From an uncultured Eubacteriales bacterium (GTDB taxonomy: Bacteria > Bacillota > Clostridia > Oscillospirales > CAG-272): a DNA stretch of 56,628 bases. Both the position numbers and the translations under genes were made by a program. Position 1 is the first letter of the stretch. Each line of letters begins with the position of its first letter. Location of the stretch: contig CAKRPQ010000004.1 in the NCBI GenBank assembly GCA_934385225.1, positions 1 to 56,628 on the forward strand, written 5' to 3'. Under the pieces are notes generated by a model. That model did no database searches. It saw only the letters and a program-made list of their open reading frames with translations, and was not told where the DNA came from. Positions 16,920 to 25,497 of the stretch are shown one piece after another.

Positions 16920-17371
16920 AAGCAGATAAGCTCTGGGAAGAATTTTGCCGTGCGACAGGCACTGACGAAGCGTGCGAATACGAGGCTTGGGCTTTTGGCG
17001 ACGCACCCGACAAGCTCGCCGATCTCGTCCTGCAAAGCATAAAAACGGCGACAGCCTCCGCGTATGACCTCTACGCCGCGGACGGCGAACCGCTGCCGAA
17101 AGTCGGCGAATACAGCGTCATTCTTAATTCCCGCGAGGATGCGGTTTGCGTTATCCGAACGACAAGGCTCGAAGTTCTGCCGTTCTGCAAGGTGGACGAA
17201 AGGCACGCGTATCTTGAAGGCGAAGGAGACAGGAGTCTCGCCTATTGGCGCAAGATCCATGAGGACTTTTTCCGCCGCGAGTGCGAAGAATATGACGGTA
17301 TTGAGTTTAACGAAAATTTTAATGTTCTCTGTGAGGAATTCGAGTGCCTTTACCGCGCTTCGGACATCTGA
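16916..17371 (+). CDS. ASCH domain protein
   Basis: About 151 residues from a TTG start that overlaps the deoB stop (TTGA), with AAAGGAG eight bases upstream. The sequence fits the ASCH fold (PUA-related, RNA-binding): WEEFCRATG at the N-terminus, AWAFGDAPDKLADLV, a central VGEYSVILN strand and a C-terminal EGDRSLAYWRKIHEDFF. Some ASCH proteins are amidohydrolases acting on acylated cytidines. Its place at the end of a nucleoside salvage operon fits a role in modified nucleoside or RNA metabolism, but that is inference. Confidence 0.8.
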   Translation: MKADKLWEEFCRATGTDEACEYEAWAFGDAPDKLADLVLQSIKTATASAYDLYAADGEPLPKVGEYSVILNSREDAVCVIRTTRLEVLPFCKVDERHAYLEGEGDRSLAYWRKIHEDFFRRECEEYDGIEFNENFNVLCEEFECLYRASDI

Positions 17372-17380
17372 AATCAAAAA

Positions 17381-17418
17381 AGAAAAGACGTCGCATTGCG
17401 CGACGTCTTTTCTTTTTT
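17381..17418. terminator. bidirectional terminator
   Basis: AGAAAAGACGTCGC (17381-17394) pairs with GCGACGTCTTTTCT (17400-17413), and T-runs occur on both sides. It ends the deo operon on the plus strand and the small secreted-protein gene on the minus strand. Confidence 0.9.
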
Positions 17419-17817
17419 TCAGGTTCCTGCCGCGTGGCAGTTGATGTAGCCTTCGCTGAGCTTTTCACCCTTCTCGTAAGAGCAGTTCTTGCACTTTGTT
17501 ACAAGGTAATAAGTACGGTAGCATCTCGGAACTTCGGGGCGGATTCTGTGCTGAATGATCGCAACAACAGAATCTTCCGTATCGTGCTTGAAAAAGCACT
17601 TCCAGTTCTGCGTAGATACGTCACCATTGTCGCAATAGCCCTCGTAGCTTCCGCCGTTTTTGAGCGTCTTCATAAGGATTTCTTCCTGTTCAGCCTCGGT
17701 GAGACCGGATTCTTCCTCGTAAATTATGCTCGTATCGTTCTCATCGAACGCGGATACAATAGAAATTGTTCCTATAAGCATAACGGCAACAAGCAAAAAG
17801 ATAATCGTGCGTTTCAT
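17419..17817 (-). CDS. small Cys-containing secreted protein
   Basis: A 132-residue protein with a clear signal peptide (MKRTIIFLLVAVMLIGTIS, cleavage probably after VSA) and a mature part of about 108 residues. The mature part is first acidic (EEESGLTEAEQEE), then has six Cys, among them CKNC and a final NCHAAGT. The Cys spacing suggests disulfides or a metal site. I do not recognise a family. It is a single-gene unit with its own promoter. Confidence 0.65.
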   Translation of the reverse strand: MKRTIIFLLVAVMLIGTISIVSAFDENDTSIIYEEESGLTEAEQEEILMKTLKNGGSYEGYCDNGDVSTQNWKCFFKHDTEDSVVAIIQHRIRPEVPRCYRTYYLVTKCKNCSYEKGEKLSEGYINCHAAGT

Positions 17818-17863
17818 TGTGTCTATCCTTTCTTTTGTATTTGGTTTTATTTACCATACAAGC

Positions 17864-17892
17864 ATTATAGCATATATAAGAACAAAAATCAA
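17864..17892 (-). promoter_or_regulatory. promoter for the small secreted protein
   Basis: On the minus strand, TTGATT (plus 17887-17892) and TATAAT (plus 17864-17869) have a 17-base spacer. Confidence 0.7.
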
Positions 17893-17926
17893 GTGTTTTT
17901 TCAAATTTTGTCTATATATACAAAAA

Positions 17927-17960
17927 TCCCTCTCCAAAGTGTACATTCTTTGAAGAGGGA
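17927..17960 (-). terminator. terminator after the GH26 genes
   Basis: TCCCTCT and CAAAG (17927-17939) pair with CTTTG and AGAGGGA (17948-17960). On the minus strand the stem is followed by T5. Confidence 0.75.
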
Positions 17961-17970
17961 CTGTCGTTTA

Positions 17971-19545
17971 TTATCTCATCTTGTCGAAAACGGTCGGCAT
18001 ATTGTCAAGCGACAACATTTTTCCCGTCGCCATTAACTTATCGCCCTTTTTGAGTTTCCTTATAGAGTCCTTTGCATTCCATGTGAGAATATAAGAAATT
18101 TTATAGCCGTCGTCGATCATTCTTTCCGCGTTATCAAGTATATTCATCGCCGAAAAAATTCTGTCCTGATATTCGGGATCCTCCGCGACAAGCTCTTTTT
18201 GTATTCCGAACTCCGAGAGCGAGCATATCTTGCCGGTTTTCATTATCTTTTCGTAGGATTTTCCGCTGCCGCCGATTTCGTAGTTACCGCTCGTGTACCA
18301 GTCAAGGCTCACAAGGTCGCAGTAATCGTCGCCGACGTAGCAATACATTGTATCCGCATAGTTTCCGTTTGAAAGGTTGGGCGAATATTCCCAGATCAGA
18401 TTGTCAAGCCCAAGTTCGTCCGTGTAGTAGGTGTAAATATACTTCCAGAGGCGCACGAAATACGACGCGTCGAGCGTATAACCGCCGTCCTGCATTATTC
18501 CGTACCAAAAGAAGCCGCCGTTCATCTCGTGAAGCGGCCGCCAGATAACGGGCACGCCGTTATCGCGGAGCGCGGCAAGAAATTCGCCGTCAAGCGCAAG
18601 TTCCTCCTTAAAAGGAACATTGTACTCGCTACCCTCGGTGAGCAGCTTTTCCCAAGCCTCCTCGCGACCGAGATTTCCGCGGACGTTCGCCCACTCGTTT
18701 TCGTAGTTGCCCGTCGGGTTGCGGAAATGCGAGCTGAGCGTTATTATACCGCCCTGCGCCGCATAATCTACATACTCGCAGATAAGTTTGCTCCAATACG
18801 AGCGGTTTTCGCTGTTTTCGCGGAGCTTATAGCCGTAGCAGGCAAGATCCGCGCCGATTATCGACGGTTTCTTCCCGCTTGCGCCGTAGAAATCCTCTAT
18901 GACTGTACTCGGCGATTCGGGGCTTTTGCCGATCTCCTGACCGAAAATGAAGTGCTCGTCATCGTTATACACATATTCGAGAACCTTATAAAGCTCCTCC
19001 TTCGTGTAAACGCTCTTTTTATCCGTCTCTATCTTCACATTGTCTGCGGAAGTGATATTATAGTCGCGGCTCTTTGCCGAAAGCGACGGAAGAAATGTTT
19101 CGGTGAAATATTTTCCCGCCTCCGCAATCGTATTATAGCTGCCGAAAATGACAAGATCTCCGTTCTCGACCTTGATCTCAAAGCCGTTTGCGATAAGGGA
19201 CGTATCGTCGTAGATTATGTAGTGCGCGCCGTTGCTTTTCGCGTCGGCTCTTGCGAATTTTCTTCCCAGAACACGTTCGATTTCGGAAAAGATTTCAGTA
19301 TTGTCCGTTATGCTTCCGACGCCGATAAGTCTGAATTCCGATATATCTCTGCCGTCGATTTTAAGCGAATCGAAAAGGTTTTCGTTTTTCATATCCGATT
19401 CCTCCGTGACGGCGGTATGACCGTCCGCCTTGCTTATTTTGTCGGTATTGTCCGTATTTGTTTTATCGGTTCCCGATTTATATCCGCACGAGACTGAAAG
19501 AAGAGCTAATATAATCAAAATTATAGCTGCAAACAGTTTTTTCAT
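17971..19545 (-). CDS. GH26 glycoside hydrolase lipoprotein (beta-mannanase-like)
   Basis: A 524-residue lipoprotein with a signal peptide and lipobox LLSVSC (Cys20). A short Thr/Asp linker is followed by an N-terminal domain at about 55-165 resembling the carbohydrate-enzyme accessory fold seen ahead of other glycosidase barrels. The GH26 barrel starts near 180, with acid/base Glu340 in WRPLHEMNGG and nucleophile Glu445 in SEFG. GH26 enzymes mostly cut beta-mannans. It would act at the cell surface. The gene is 15 bases downstream of a second, cytosolic GH26 gene on the same transcript. Confidence 0.88.
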   Translation of the reverse strand: MKKLFAAIILIILALLSVSCGYKSGTDKTNTDNTDKISKADGHTAVTEESDMKNENLFDSLKIDGRDISEFRLIGVGSITDNTEIFSEIERVLGRKFARADAKSNGAHYIIYDDTSLIANGFEIKVENGDLVIFGSYNTIAEAGKYFTETFLPSLSAKSRDYNITSADNVKIETDKKSVYTKEELYKVLEYVYNDDEHFIFGQEIGKSPESPSTVIEDFYGASGKKPSIIGADLACYGYKLRENSENRSYWSKLICEYVDYAAQGGIITLSSHFRNPTGNYENEWANVRGNLGREEAWEKLLTEGSEYNVPFKEELALDGEFLAALRDNGVPVIWRPLHEMNGGFFWYGIMQDGGYTLDASYFVRLWKYIYTYYTDELGLDNLIWEYSPNLSNGNYADTMYCYVGDDYCDLVSLDWYTSGNYEIGGSGKSYEKIMKTGKICSLSEFGIQKELVAEDPEYQDRIFSAMNILDNAERMIDDGYKISYILTWNAKDSIRKLKKGDKLMATGKMLSLDNMPTVFDKMR

Positions 19546-19560
19546 TTCGGCTGCCTGCCT

Positions 19561-20601
19561 TTATTCGTACATTTTTACGAGCCTGTCAAGCGTTATTACG
19601 AAAGGATCGCGTACAGCTTCCTCCGCCTTTCCGAGAAAGCCTATCGAGCCGCAGCTGCCGCACCATGTGAGAACGTAGGCGATTTTGAGACCTTTTGTTT
19701 GAAGATTCTTCATAAGAGCGAGCATATCGAGCGCGTTAAAGAGCTTTTCCTGCCCTTCCGTTGTCGCGTCGCGAAGTCTGTCGCCCGTACCGAACTCCGT
19801 TATCGCCGCGATCTTGCCCGTCGCCATAAGGCGGTCATAGGAATGATCGGGGTAGTTTATCTCGTTTTTGCTGTTCGTGTACCAGTCAATGCCGACCATA
19901 TCGCACATTTCGTCGCCGGGGTAGTAGTACATGGCGGGCTTTATCCACTCGCCGTTCGCGACGTTCGGACCGTAGACCCAGATGAGGTTTTTCATGCCCA
20001 TCTCGACCGTGTACATATCGTAGATCATCTTCCAGAAGTGCTTCATATACGACGGGTCGATATATGTACCGTCGGGCGTTTTTCCGCAGAACCAGAACCA
20101 GCCGCCGTTACATTCGTGAAGAGGACGCCAGAGGACGGGAATACCCGCGCTGTCAAGCTCTTTCAGGAAAAGTCCGTCTATGCGAAGCTCCTCTTTTACA
20201 ATTTTGTTATACTCTGTGCCGTCCGTGAGAAGCTCTTCCCACGCGTCCTCTCCTCCGAGCGGACCGCGGCATTTTCCTACGGGCGTCCATCTGCCCGTGG
20301 GGTTTGCGAAATGCGACGACGCCGTGATGATACCGCCTTTTGACGCGTAGTCTTTAAGATCGGCTATCATTCTGTTCCACGTTTCAGTGCCGACGCCGAC
20401 CTCGGGAAGCTGCAAGCCGTAGCAGGCAAGGTCGATGCCGAGAACGGCGGGCTGTTTTCCGCCCGTCGCCTTCGCGTATTTTTCGAGCATTTCGGACGGG
20501 AGCTGTCTGCCGCCTCCGCACTGCTCGCCGTAAAGAACGCATCTGCTGTCGTTATAAACCTTGTCAAGTACCGAAAGAACTTGTTTTTTTGAGTAATACA
20601 T
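19561..20601 (-). CDS. GH26 glycoside hydrolase, apparently cytosolic
   Basis: A 346-residue GH26 domain protein starting at ATG 20601 after GAGGGG. It has no signal peptide; a 21-codon upstream extension is hydrophobic but lacks a ribosome-binding site. Catalytic residues are Glu163 in WRPLHECNGG and Glu269 in TEFG. It aligns along its whole length with residues about 175-520 of the lipoprotein encoded next, so the two are paralogues. Together they could cut mannan outside and imported manno-oligosaccharides inside, although no transporter gene is adjacent. Confidence 0.87.
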   Translation of the reverse strand: MYYSKKQVLSVLDKVYNDSRCVLYGEQCGGGRQLPSEMLEKYAKATGGKQPAVLGIDLACYGLQLPEVGVGTETWNRMIADLKDYASKGGIITASSHFANPTGRWTPVGKCRGPLGGEDAWEELLTDGTEYNKIVKEELRIDGLFLKELDSAGIPVLWRPLHECNGGWFWFCGKTPDGTYIDPSYMKHFWKMIYDMYTVEMGMKNLIWVYGPNVANGEWIKPAMYYYPGDEMCDMVGIDWYTNSKNEINYPDHSYDRLMATGKIAAITEFGTGDRLRDATTEGQEKLFNALDMLALMKNLQTKGLKIAYVLTWCGSCGSIGFLGKAEEAVRDPFVITLDRLVKMYE

Positions 20602-20635
20602 AGAATTTTCCCCTCTCTTTTTATGAATTGTGTAT

Positions 20636-20664
20636 ATTATATAATTTAAGAGGATAAAAGTCAA
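20636..20664 (-). promoter_or_regulatory. promoter for the GH26 operon
   Basis: On the minus strand, TTGACT (plus 20659-20664) and TATAAT (plus 20636-20641) have a 17-base spacer, 35 bases upstream of the start. Confidence 0.8.
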
Positions 20665-20765
20665 GGTTTTTTGTTAAACTGTATTGATTTTTTATACACA
20701 AACTGAGATTGTTTCAATTTACCTGAGGCAGAACTCAAAAAAATGCCCCAGTTTGCCGCCGTCTC

Positions 20766-20794
20766 TTGACAAAAACACACTTACATATTATAAT
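20766..20794 (+). promoter_or_regulatory. consensus sigma-A promoter for transketolase
   Basis: A perfect TTGACA (20766-20771) and TATAAT (20789-20794) are separated by 17 bases. The 233-base divergent region between the GH26 and transketolase genes holds only these two promoters and an unassigned middle part. Confidence 0.85.
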
Positions 20795-20834
20795 ATACCT
20801 ATATATGCAACTATTTTCAGGAGGATACATTTTA

Positions 20835-21662
20835 ATGGAACAATCAAGAATAAACGAGCTTAAAAATATTGCCCGCAATATTCGTCTCGGTACGCTTGAA
20901 GGCGTTTACAACGCAAAATCGGGACACCCCGGCGGGTCTCTTTCGATTGCGGATATTCTCGCTTACCTCTACTTTGAGGAAATGAACATCGACCCGAAGA
21001 ACCCGGGCTGGGAAGACAGAGACCGTTTCGTTCTCTCGAAGGGTCACGCCGCTCCCGCACTCTATGCGACGCTTGCGGAAAGAGGATTTTTCGACAAGTC
21101 GGAACTTAAAGGTCTCCGCAAGATTGACTCCTTCCTTCAAGGTCACCCCGATATGAAGCACACCCCCGGCGTTGATATGTCGACGGGTTCTCTCGGTCAG
21201 GGTATTTCCGCCGCCTGCGGTATGGCGCTTGCTGGAAAAGTCAAGGGTAAAAACTACCGCGTTTACACCATCGTCGGAGACGGCGAAAGCGAAGAGGGAC
21301 AGGTTTGGGAAGCCTCCATGTTCGCAAACCGCTATGCGCTCGACAATCTCTGCGTTATTCTTGATTACAACGGTCTCCAAATAGACGGTAAAATCTCCGA
21401 AATAGTAAATCCCGCTCCGTTCGACACAAAGCTCACCGCATTCGGTTACAACGTTATTACCATCGACGCGCACGACTTCACGCAGATAGAAAGCGCGCTC
21501 AGAGCCGCAAAGGAATGCAAGGGCAAACCGACAGCCATCATCGCAAAGTCCGTAAAGGGCAAGGGCGTTTCGTTCATGGAGAACGATGTCGATTGGCACG
21601 GCAAAGCGCCGAACGAAGAACAGTACGAAAAGGCTGTCGCAGAGCTTAAAGCAAGCGTCTAA
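20835..21662 (+). CDS. transketolase, N-terminal subunit
   Basis: A 276-residue protein carrying the thiamine-diphosphate-binding half of transketolase: SKGHAAPALYA, STGSLGQG, the GDGESEEGQVWEA motif, and an ILDYNGLQ stretch. GAGG precedes the ATG at 20835. Clostridia often split transketolase into two genes; the other half follows after 14 bases. The complex moves two-carbon units between sugar phosphates in the non-oxidative pentose phosphate pathway. Confidence 0.94.
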   Translation: MEQSRINELKNIARNIRLGTLEGVYNAKSGHPGGSLSIADILAYLYFEEMNIDPKNPGWEDRDRFVLSKGHAAPALYATLAERGFFDKSELKGLRKIDSFLQGHPDMKHTPGVDMSTGSLGQGISAACGMALAGKVKGKNYRVYTIVGDGESEEGQVWEASMFANRYALDNLCVILDYNGLQIDGKISEIVNPAPFDTKLTAFGYNVITIDAHDFTQIESALRAAKECKGKPTAIIAKSVKGKGVSFMENDVDWHGKAPNEEQYEKAVAELKASV

Positions 21663-21676
21663 GGGAGGATAAGATA

Positions 21677-22618
21677 ATGGATTTTGAAAAGAAAGCAACA
21701 AGAGAAGCCTACGGTGCGGCACTTGCCGAGCTTGGCGACAAATACGATTTTCTCGTTCTCGACGCCGACCTTGCGGCGGCAACAAAAACGGGTGTTTTTA
21801 AGAAAAAATTTCCCGAAAGATTCTTTGACTGCGGAATTGCCGAGGGCAATATGATCTCTATCGCGGCGGGCATCGCTGCGGCAGGAACCGTCGTTTTCGC
21901 TTCTTCTTTTGCCATGTTCGCTGCGGGAAGAGCTTTTGAACAGGTCAGAAACTCGATAGGCTATCCTCATCTCAACGTAAAGATCGGCGCTACGCACGCG
22001 GGAATTACCGTCGGCGAGGACGGCGCGACTCACCAGTGCCTTGAAGATATAGCGCTTATGCGCTCGATTCCCGGAATGACGATAATCAACCCCGCAGACG
22101 CAGTCGAAGCAAGAGCGGCAGTCGAAGCGGCGATCAACTTCAAAGGTCCAGTATATATGCGTTTCGGACGCTACGCAACACCCATATTCAACGTAAATCC
22201 CGACTACAAATTTGAGATAGGCAAGGGAATAAACCTCGCGGAAGGTAAGGACGTAACCCTCATCGGTTCGGGTCTCACCGCGTATATGGCACTTGAAGCG
22301 AGAGAGCTTCTCGCCACGGAGGGCATTTCGGCAAGAGTTATCAATATTCACACGATAAAGCCGATCGACAGAGAAATCATCATCGACGCGGCGGAGGAGA
22401 CGGGTGCGATCGTCACCGCGGAGGAGCACAACGTAATAGGCGGTCTCGGTTCTGCCGTTTGCGAGGTCGTTTCCGAGACGAAGCCCGTTCCCGTTCTCAG
22501 AGTCGGCGTTGAAGATACATTCGGTCGTTCGGGTACAGTTCCCGCGCTTCTCGAAATGTACGGTCTTACACCCGCCGCAATCGCCGAAAAGGCAAAGAAA
22601 GCAATATCGCTTAAATAA
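21677..22618 (+). CDS. transketolase, C-terminal subunit
   Basis: A 313-residue partner subunit with the pyrimidine-binding domain (CGIAEGNMISIAAG, including the activating Glu) and the C-terminal transketolase domain (IGSGLTAYMALEARELL, EEHNVIGGLGSAV). It is cotranscribed with the N-terminal half. The stop codon lies at the edge of a long palindromic terminator. Confidence 0.94.
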   Translation: MDFEKKATREAYGAALAELGDKYDFLVLDADLAAATKTGVFKKKFPERFFDCGIAEGNMISIAAGIAAAGTVVFASSFAMFAAGRAFEQVRNSIGYPHLNVKIGATHAGITVGEDGATHQCLEDIALMRSIPGMTIINPADAVEARAAVEAAINFKGPVYMRFGRYATPIFNVNPDYKFEIGKGINLAEGKDVTLIGSGLTAYMALEARELLATEGISARVINIHTIKPIDREIIIDAAEETGAIVTAEEHNVIGGLGSAVCEVVSETKPVPVLRVGVEDTFGRSGTVPALLEMYGLTPAAIAEKAKKAISLK

Positions 22619-22664
22619 AATAAGCCCCGAAAGTATGGCCATACTTTCGGGGCTTATTTTTTTA
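22617..22664. terminator. 44-bp perfect palindrome, bidirectional terminator
   Basis: 22617-22638 is the exact reverse complement of 22639-22660 with no unpaired loop base. T-runs lie on both strands. It separates the convergent transketolase (plus) and ATP synthase (minus) operons. Confidence 0.9.
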
Positions 22665-22713
22665 GATAATTACGATACTTGTTTTGTTTTCACCTGAACT
22701 TCGGAGTTTCTAT

Positions 22714-23130
22714 TTACATATTCACGTCCGAATGTTTTTTCACGCGGAGGTTATTCATCGCCTTTGCAAACGTCAGCTGTGACAGGCGGTAATCCTTATA
22801 GCTCTGCTTTTTGCTCATTTCGGAGCGCGCTATTTCCGCTCTACGCCTCTCCTCCGCCTCATCGATCTCGCTCGGAAGCAGGACAGATTCGCAAAGGAGC
22901 TTCACGCCGTTATCCGAGACATCCGCCATTCCCTGCGAAACGGCGCAAATGACTGTTTCACCGCTCGGAAGCGTGTATTTCACCTCGCCCGGAACAATCG
23001 CCGCCATCATCGGGCTGTGCGATGCCATTATGCCGATATATCCGTCCGCGATCGGAAGGACGAGCGAAAGCGCGTCCCCGACATAAAACGGTCTTTCGGG
23101 CGAAAGTATCTCAATGTGAAACGGCTTCAC
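22714..23130 (-). CDS. atpC: ATP synthase F1 subunit epsilon
   Basis: A 138-residue central-stalk subunit, the last gene of the ATP synthase operon. It has the N-terminal beta-sandwich (FHIEILSPERPFYVG, GYIGIMASHSP) and a C-terminal two-helix part (EIDEAEERRRAEIARSE) that can regulate ATP hydrolysis. The length is normal. Its start is three bases after the beta stop. Confidence 0.95.
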   Translation of the reverse strand: MKPFHIEILSPERPFYVGDALSLVLPIADGYIGIMASHSPMMAAIVPGEVKYTLPSGETVICAVSQGMADVSDNGVKLLCESVLLPSEIDEAEERRRAEIARSEMSKKQSYKDYRLSQLTFAKAMNNLRVKKHSDVNM

Positions 23131-23133
23131 GGC

Positions 23134-24573
23134 TCACACCTCGCTTTTAGCCTTTTTATAAACGTCGTCGATAGTTCCCACGTTGAAGAACGCCTGTTCG
23201 GGGTAGTCGTCCGCATCTCCGCCGACGATGGCGGAAAATCCTCTTATCGTCTCCGAAACGGGCACATAAATCCCCTTTACACCCGTGAATTTTTCCGCAA
23301 CGCTAAACGGCTGCGAAAGGAAACGCTGTATTCTTCTCGCGCGTTTCACGGCGAGCTTATCCTCCTCGCCAAGCTCGTCCATACCGAGAATGGCGATAAT
23401 ATCTTGAAGTTCCTTATAGTGTTCAAGAGTCTCCTGAATCTTGCGCGCAACCTCATAGTGTTCCTCGCCCACGACCTCCGCTTCAAGCGCGCGGGAGGAC
23501 GATTCGAGCGGATCGACGGCGGGATAAATGCCGAGCTCCGCGATTTTACGGCTCAGAACAGTCGTTGCGTCAAGATGCGCAAATGTCGTCGCGGGTGCGG
23601 GGTCTGTCAGGTCGTCCGCGGGAACGTAAATTGCCTGAACCGACGTTATCGAGCCGTTTTTTGTCGACGCGATGCGCTCTTCAAGCTCGCCGAGGTCATT
23701 TGCCAGCGTCGGCTGATACCCGACGGCGGACGGCATACGTCCGAGAAGTGTCGAAACCTCACTGCCCGCCTGTATAAATCTGAAAATGTTGTCGATAAAA
23801 AGAAGAACGTCTTTTTTCTGCTCGTCTCTGAAATATTCAGCCATCGAAAGCCCCGTCAGGGCAACTTTCATACGTACACCGGGTGCTTCGTTCATCTGTC
23901 CGAAAACAAGCGATGTTTTTTCGAGGACACCGCTCTCTTTCATCTCGCCGAAGAGGTCGTTACCCTCTCTGCTTCTCTCGCCGACTCCCGTGAAAATCGA
24001 ATAGCCGCCGTGTTCCGTCGCTATATTGTGGATAAGCTCCTGAATAAGCACGGTCTTGCCGACTCCCGCACCGCCGAAAAGTCCTATTTTACCGCCCTTT
24101 GTATAGGGCGCGAGCAGGTCTATTACCTTTATTCCCGTTTCAAGTATCTCCTCCGACGTCTTGCGCTCGGCATAGGCGGGTGCGTCCTTGTAAATACTGC
24201 GCTTCGGCGTATCATCGGGTACGGCTTTTCCGCCGTCGATAGGCTCGCCGAGAACGTTGAACATTCTTCCGAGCGTCGCCTCGCCGACAGGCACCGTTAT
24301 CGGTGCGCCCGTCGCCGTAACGCTCATTCCGCGCGAAAGTCCGTCCGCGCCGCCGAGCATTATACATCTGACGTTTGACGAGCCGATGTGTCCCGCGACC
24401 TCCATAACGCGCTTCTCGCCCGAAACCGTGACGAAAAGCTCCTCTTTTATCTTCGGGAGGCACCCTTTTTCGAATTTAACGTCGATAACGGGTCCGCTCA
24501 CCGCGTTTATGATACCGATATTTTCTTTCTTGTTCATTCCGTTTACGTTAACATTTACGTTCACATTTTCCAA
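23134..24573 (-). CDS. atpD: ATP synthase F1 subunit beta (catalytic)
   Basis: A 479-residue catalytic subunit with Walker A GGAGVGKT (167-174), the catalytic Glu region GVGERSREGND, Walker B VLLFIDNIFRF and the DELSEED-type loop DELGEEDKLAV. The first 12 residues are an odd Asn-Val repeat (ENVNVNVNVNG) made by a near-tandem DNA repeat. ATG codon 13 is an alternative start but has no ribosome-binding site, while GGAGG precedes the first ATG. Confidence 0.96.
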   Translation of the reverse strand: MENVNVNVNVNGMNKKENIGIINAVSGPVIDVKFEKGCLPKIKEELFVTVSGEKRVMEVAGHIGSSNVRCIMLGGADGLSRGMSVTATGAPITVPVGEATLGRMFNVLGEPIDGGKAVPDDTPKRSIYKDAPAYAERKTSEEILETGIKVIDLLAPYTKGGKIGLFGGAGVGKTVLIQELIHNIATEHGGYSIFTGVGERSREGNDLFGEMKESGVLEKTSLVFGQMNEAPGVRMKVALTGLSMAEYFRDEQKKDVLLFIDNIFRFIQAGSEVSTLLGRMPSAVGYQPTLANDLGELEERIASTKNGSITSVQAIYVPADDLTDPAPATTFAHLDATTVLSRKIAELGIYPAVDPLESSSRALEAEVVGEEHYEVARKIQETLEHYKELQDIIAILGMDELGEEDKLAVKRARRIQRFLSQPFSVAEKFTGVKGIYVPVSETIRGFSAIVGGDADDYPEQAFFNVGTIDDVYKKAKSEV

Positions 24574-24576
24574 AGG

Positions 24577-25479
24577 TCATTCCTCCCTTTCGGCTCTTCG
24601 CGCCGCTCTTTGAGCCTGCGCGCCCGACGTTATCTCTGTCATTTCTCTCGTTATCGCCGCCTGACGCAGACTGTTGTAGCGGATTTTAAGCTCCTTTAAC
24701 ATATCGTCGGCGTTTTTGCCCGCCGTACTCATCGCCGTCATGCGCGCCTCCTGCTCCGAGCAGTAGCTGTCGACAAGAGAGCTGTATATAAAGCCTGTAA
24801 GGTAACTCGGAATTACTCCCGCAAGCACGGCGTCGGGACTCGGCAGAAATTCCTTTTTTCCGTTCTCCGTTTCTCGCTCCGTGTCTCCGAATCTGCTTCT
24901 TTCGAGCGGAAGCAGGCAGTTGCGTTTACATTCGCAAGGCTTTCCGCCCTTATAATCGGTATAGATTATATTTATTTCGTCAAGAGTGCCGTTATCATAA
25001 TATTCAAGCATTTCGGCGCATATCTTGCCCGCCTCCCATATGTTCGGAAGCTCGGCGGAATATGTGAAATCCTTTTCAAACGCTATCTTTTTCTGCGCAA
25101 AATAACGTCTGCCGTATTCGCCGACGATGAAAAGCATCGTTTCGGGGTGTCTTGACATATATTCCTCGGCGACCTTTATCGCCGTGTGGTTATACGCGCC
25201 CGCAAGTCCCTTATCGGCGGTGACGAGAAGTATCCCGTGCCTTAAATGCTCGCCGTTCTTCACCTTTCGCGCCCTGAAATACCTGTTCTCCGTACTAGGA
25301 ATATAGCGGAAAAGCTCGCTTATCTCTTTTTTCAGCGTGTCGAAATACGGAGCCGTTTTTTCGACCTCGCGCTTTGCCCTGCGCATCTTGACGGAAGATA
25401 TCATATACATCGCGTCGGTAACTTTTTTCGTTTCCGTAATGCTTTCGATACGGCTCTTTATCTCGCTCGTGCTCGCCAT
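24577..25479 (-). CDS. atpG: ATP synthase F1 subunit gamma
   Basis: A 300-residue central rotor shaft. The N-terminal helix (IKSRIESITETKKVTDAM) and C-terminal helix (LKIRYNSLRQAAITREM) form the coiled coil, and the Rossmann-like middle includes VTADKGLAGAYN. A Cys pair in PCECKRNC in the middle domain is unusual and could bind metal or form a disulfide. The gene lies between alpha and beta in the standard order. Confidence 0.94.
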   Translation of the reverse strand: MASTSEIKSRIESITETKKVTDAMYMISSVKMRRAKREVEKTAPYFDTLKKEISELFRYIPSTENRYFRARKVKNGEHLRHGILLVTADKGLAGAYNHTAIKVAEEYMSRHPETMLFIVGEYGRRYFAQKKIAFEKDFTYSAELPNIWEAGKICAEMLEYYDNGTLDEINIIYTDYKGGKPCECKRNCLLPLERSRFGDTERETENGKKEFLPSPDAVLAGVIPSYLTGFIYSSLVDSYCSEQEARMTAMSTAGKNADDMLKELKIRYNSLRQAAITREMTEITSGAQAQRAARRAEREE

Positions 25480-25497
25480 GATACCCTCCTTTTAGTC

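Noticed and set aside
23017..24378. A 453-codon plus-strand frame opposite atpD
   Set aside because: It is antisense to the catalytic beta subunit gene and has no supporting signals.
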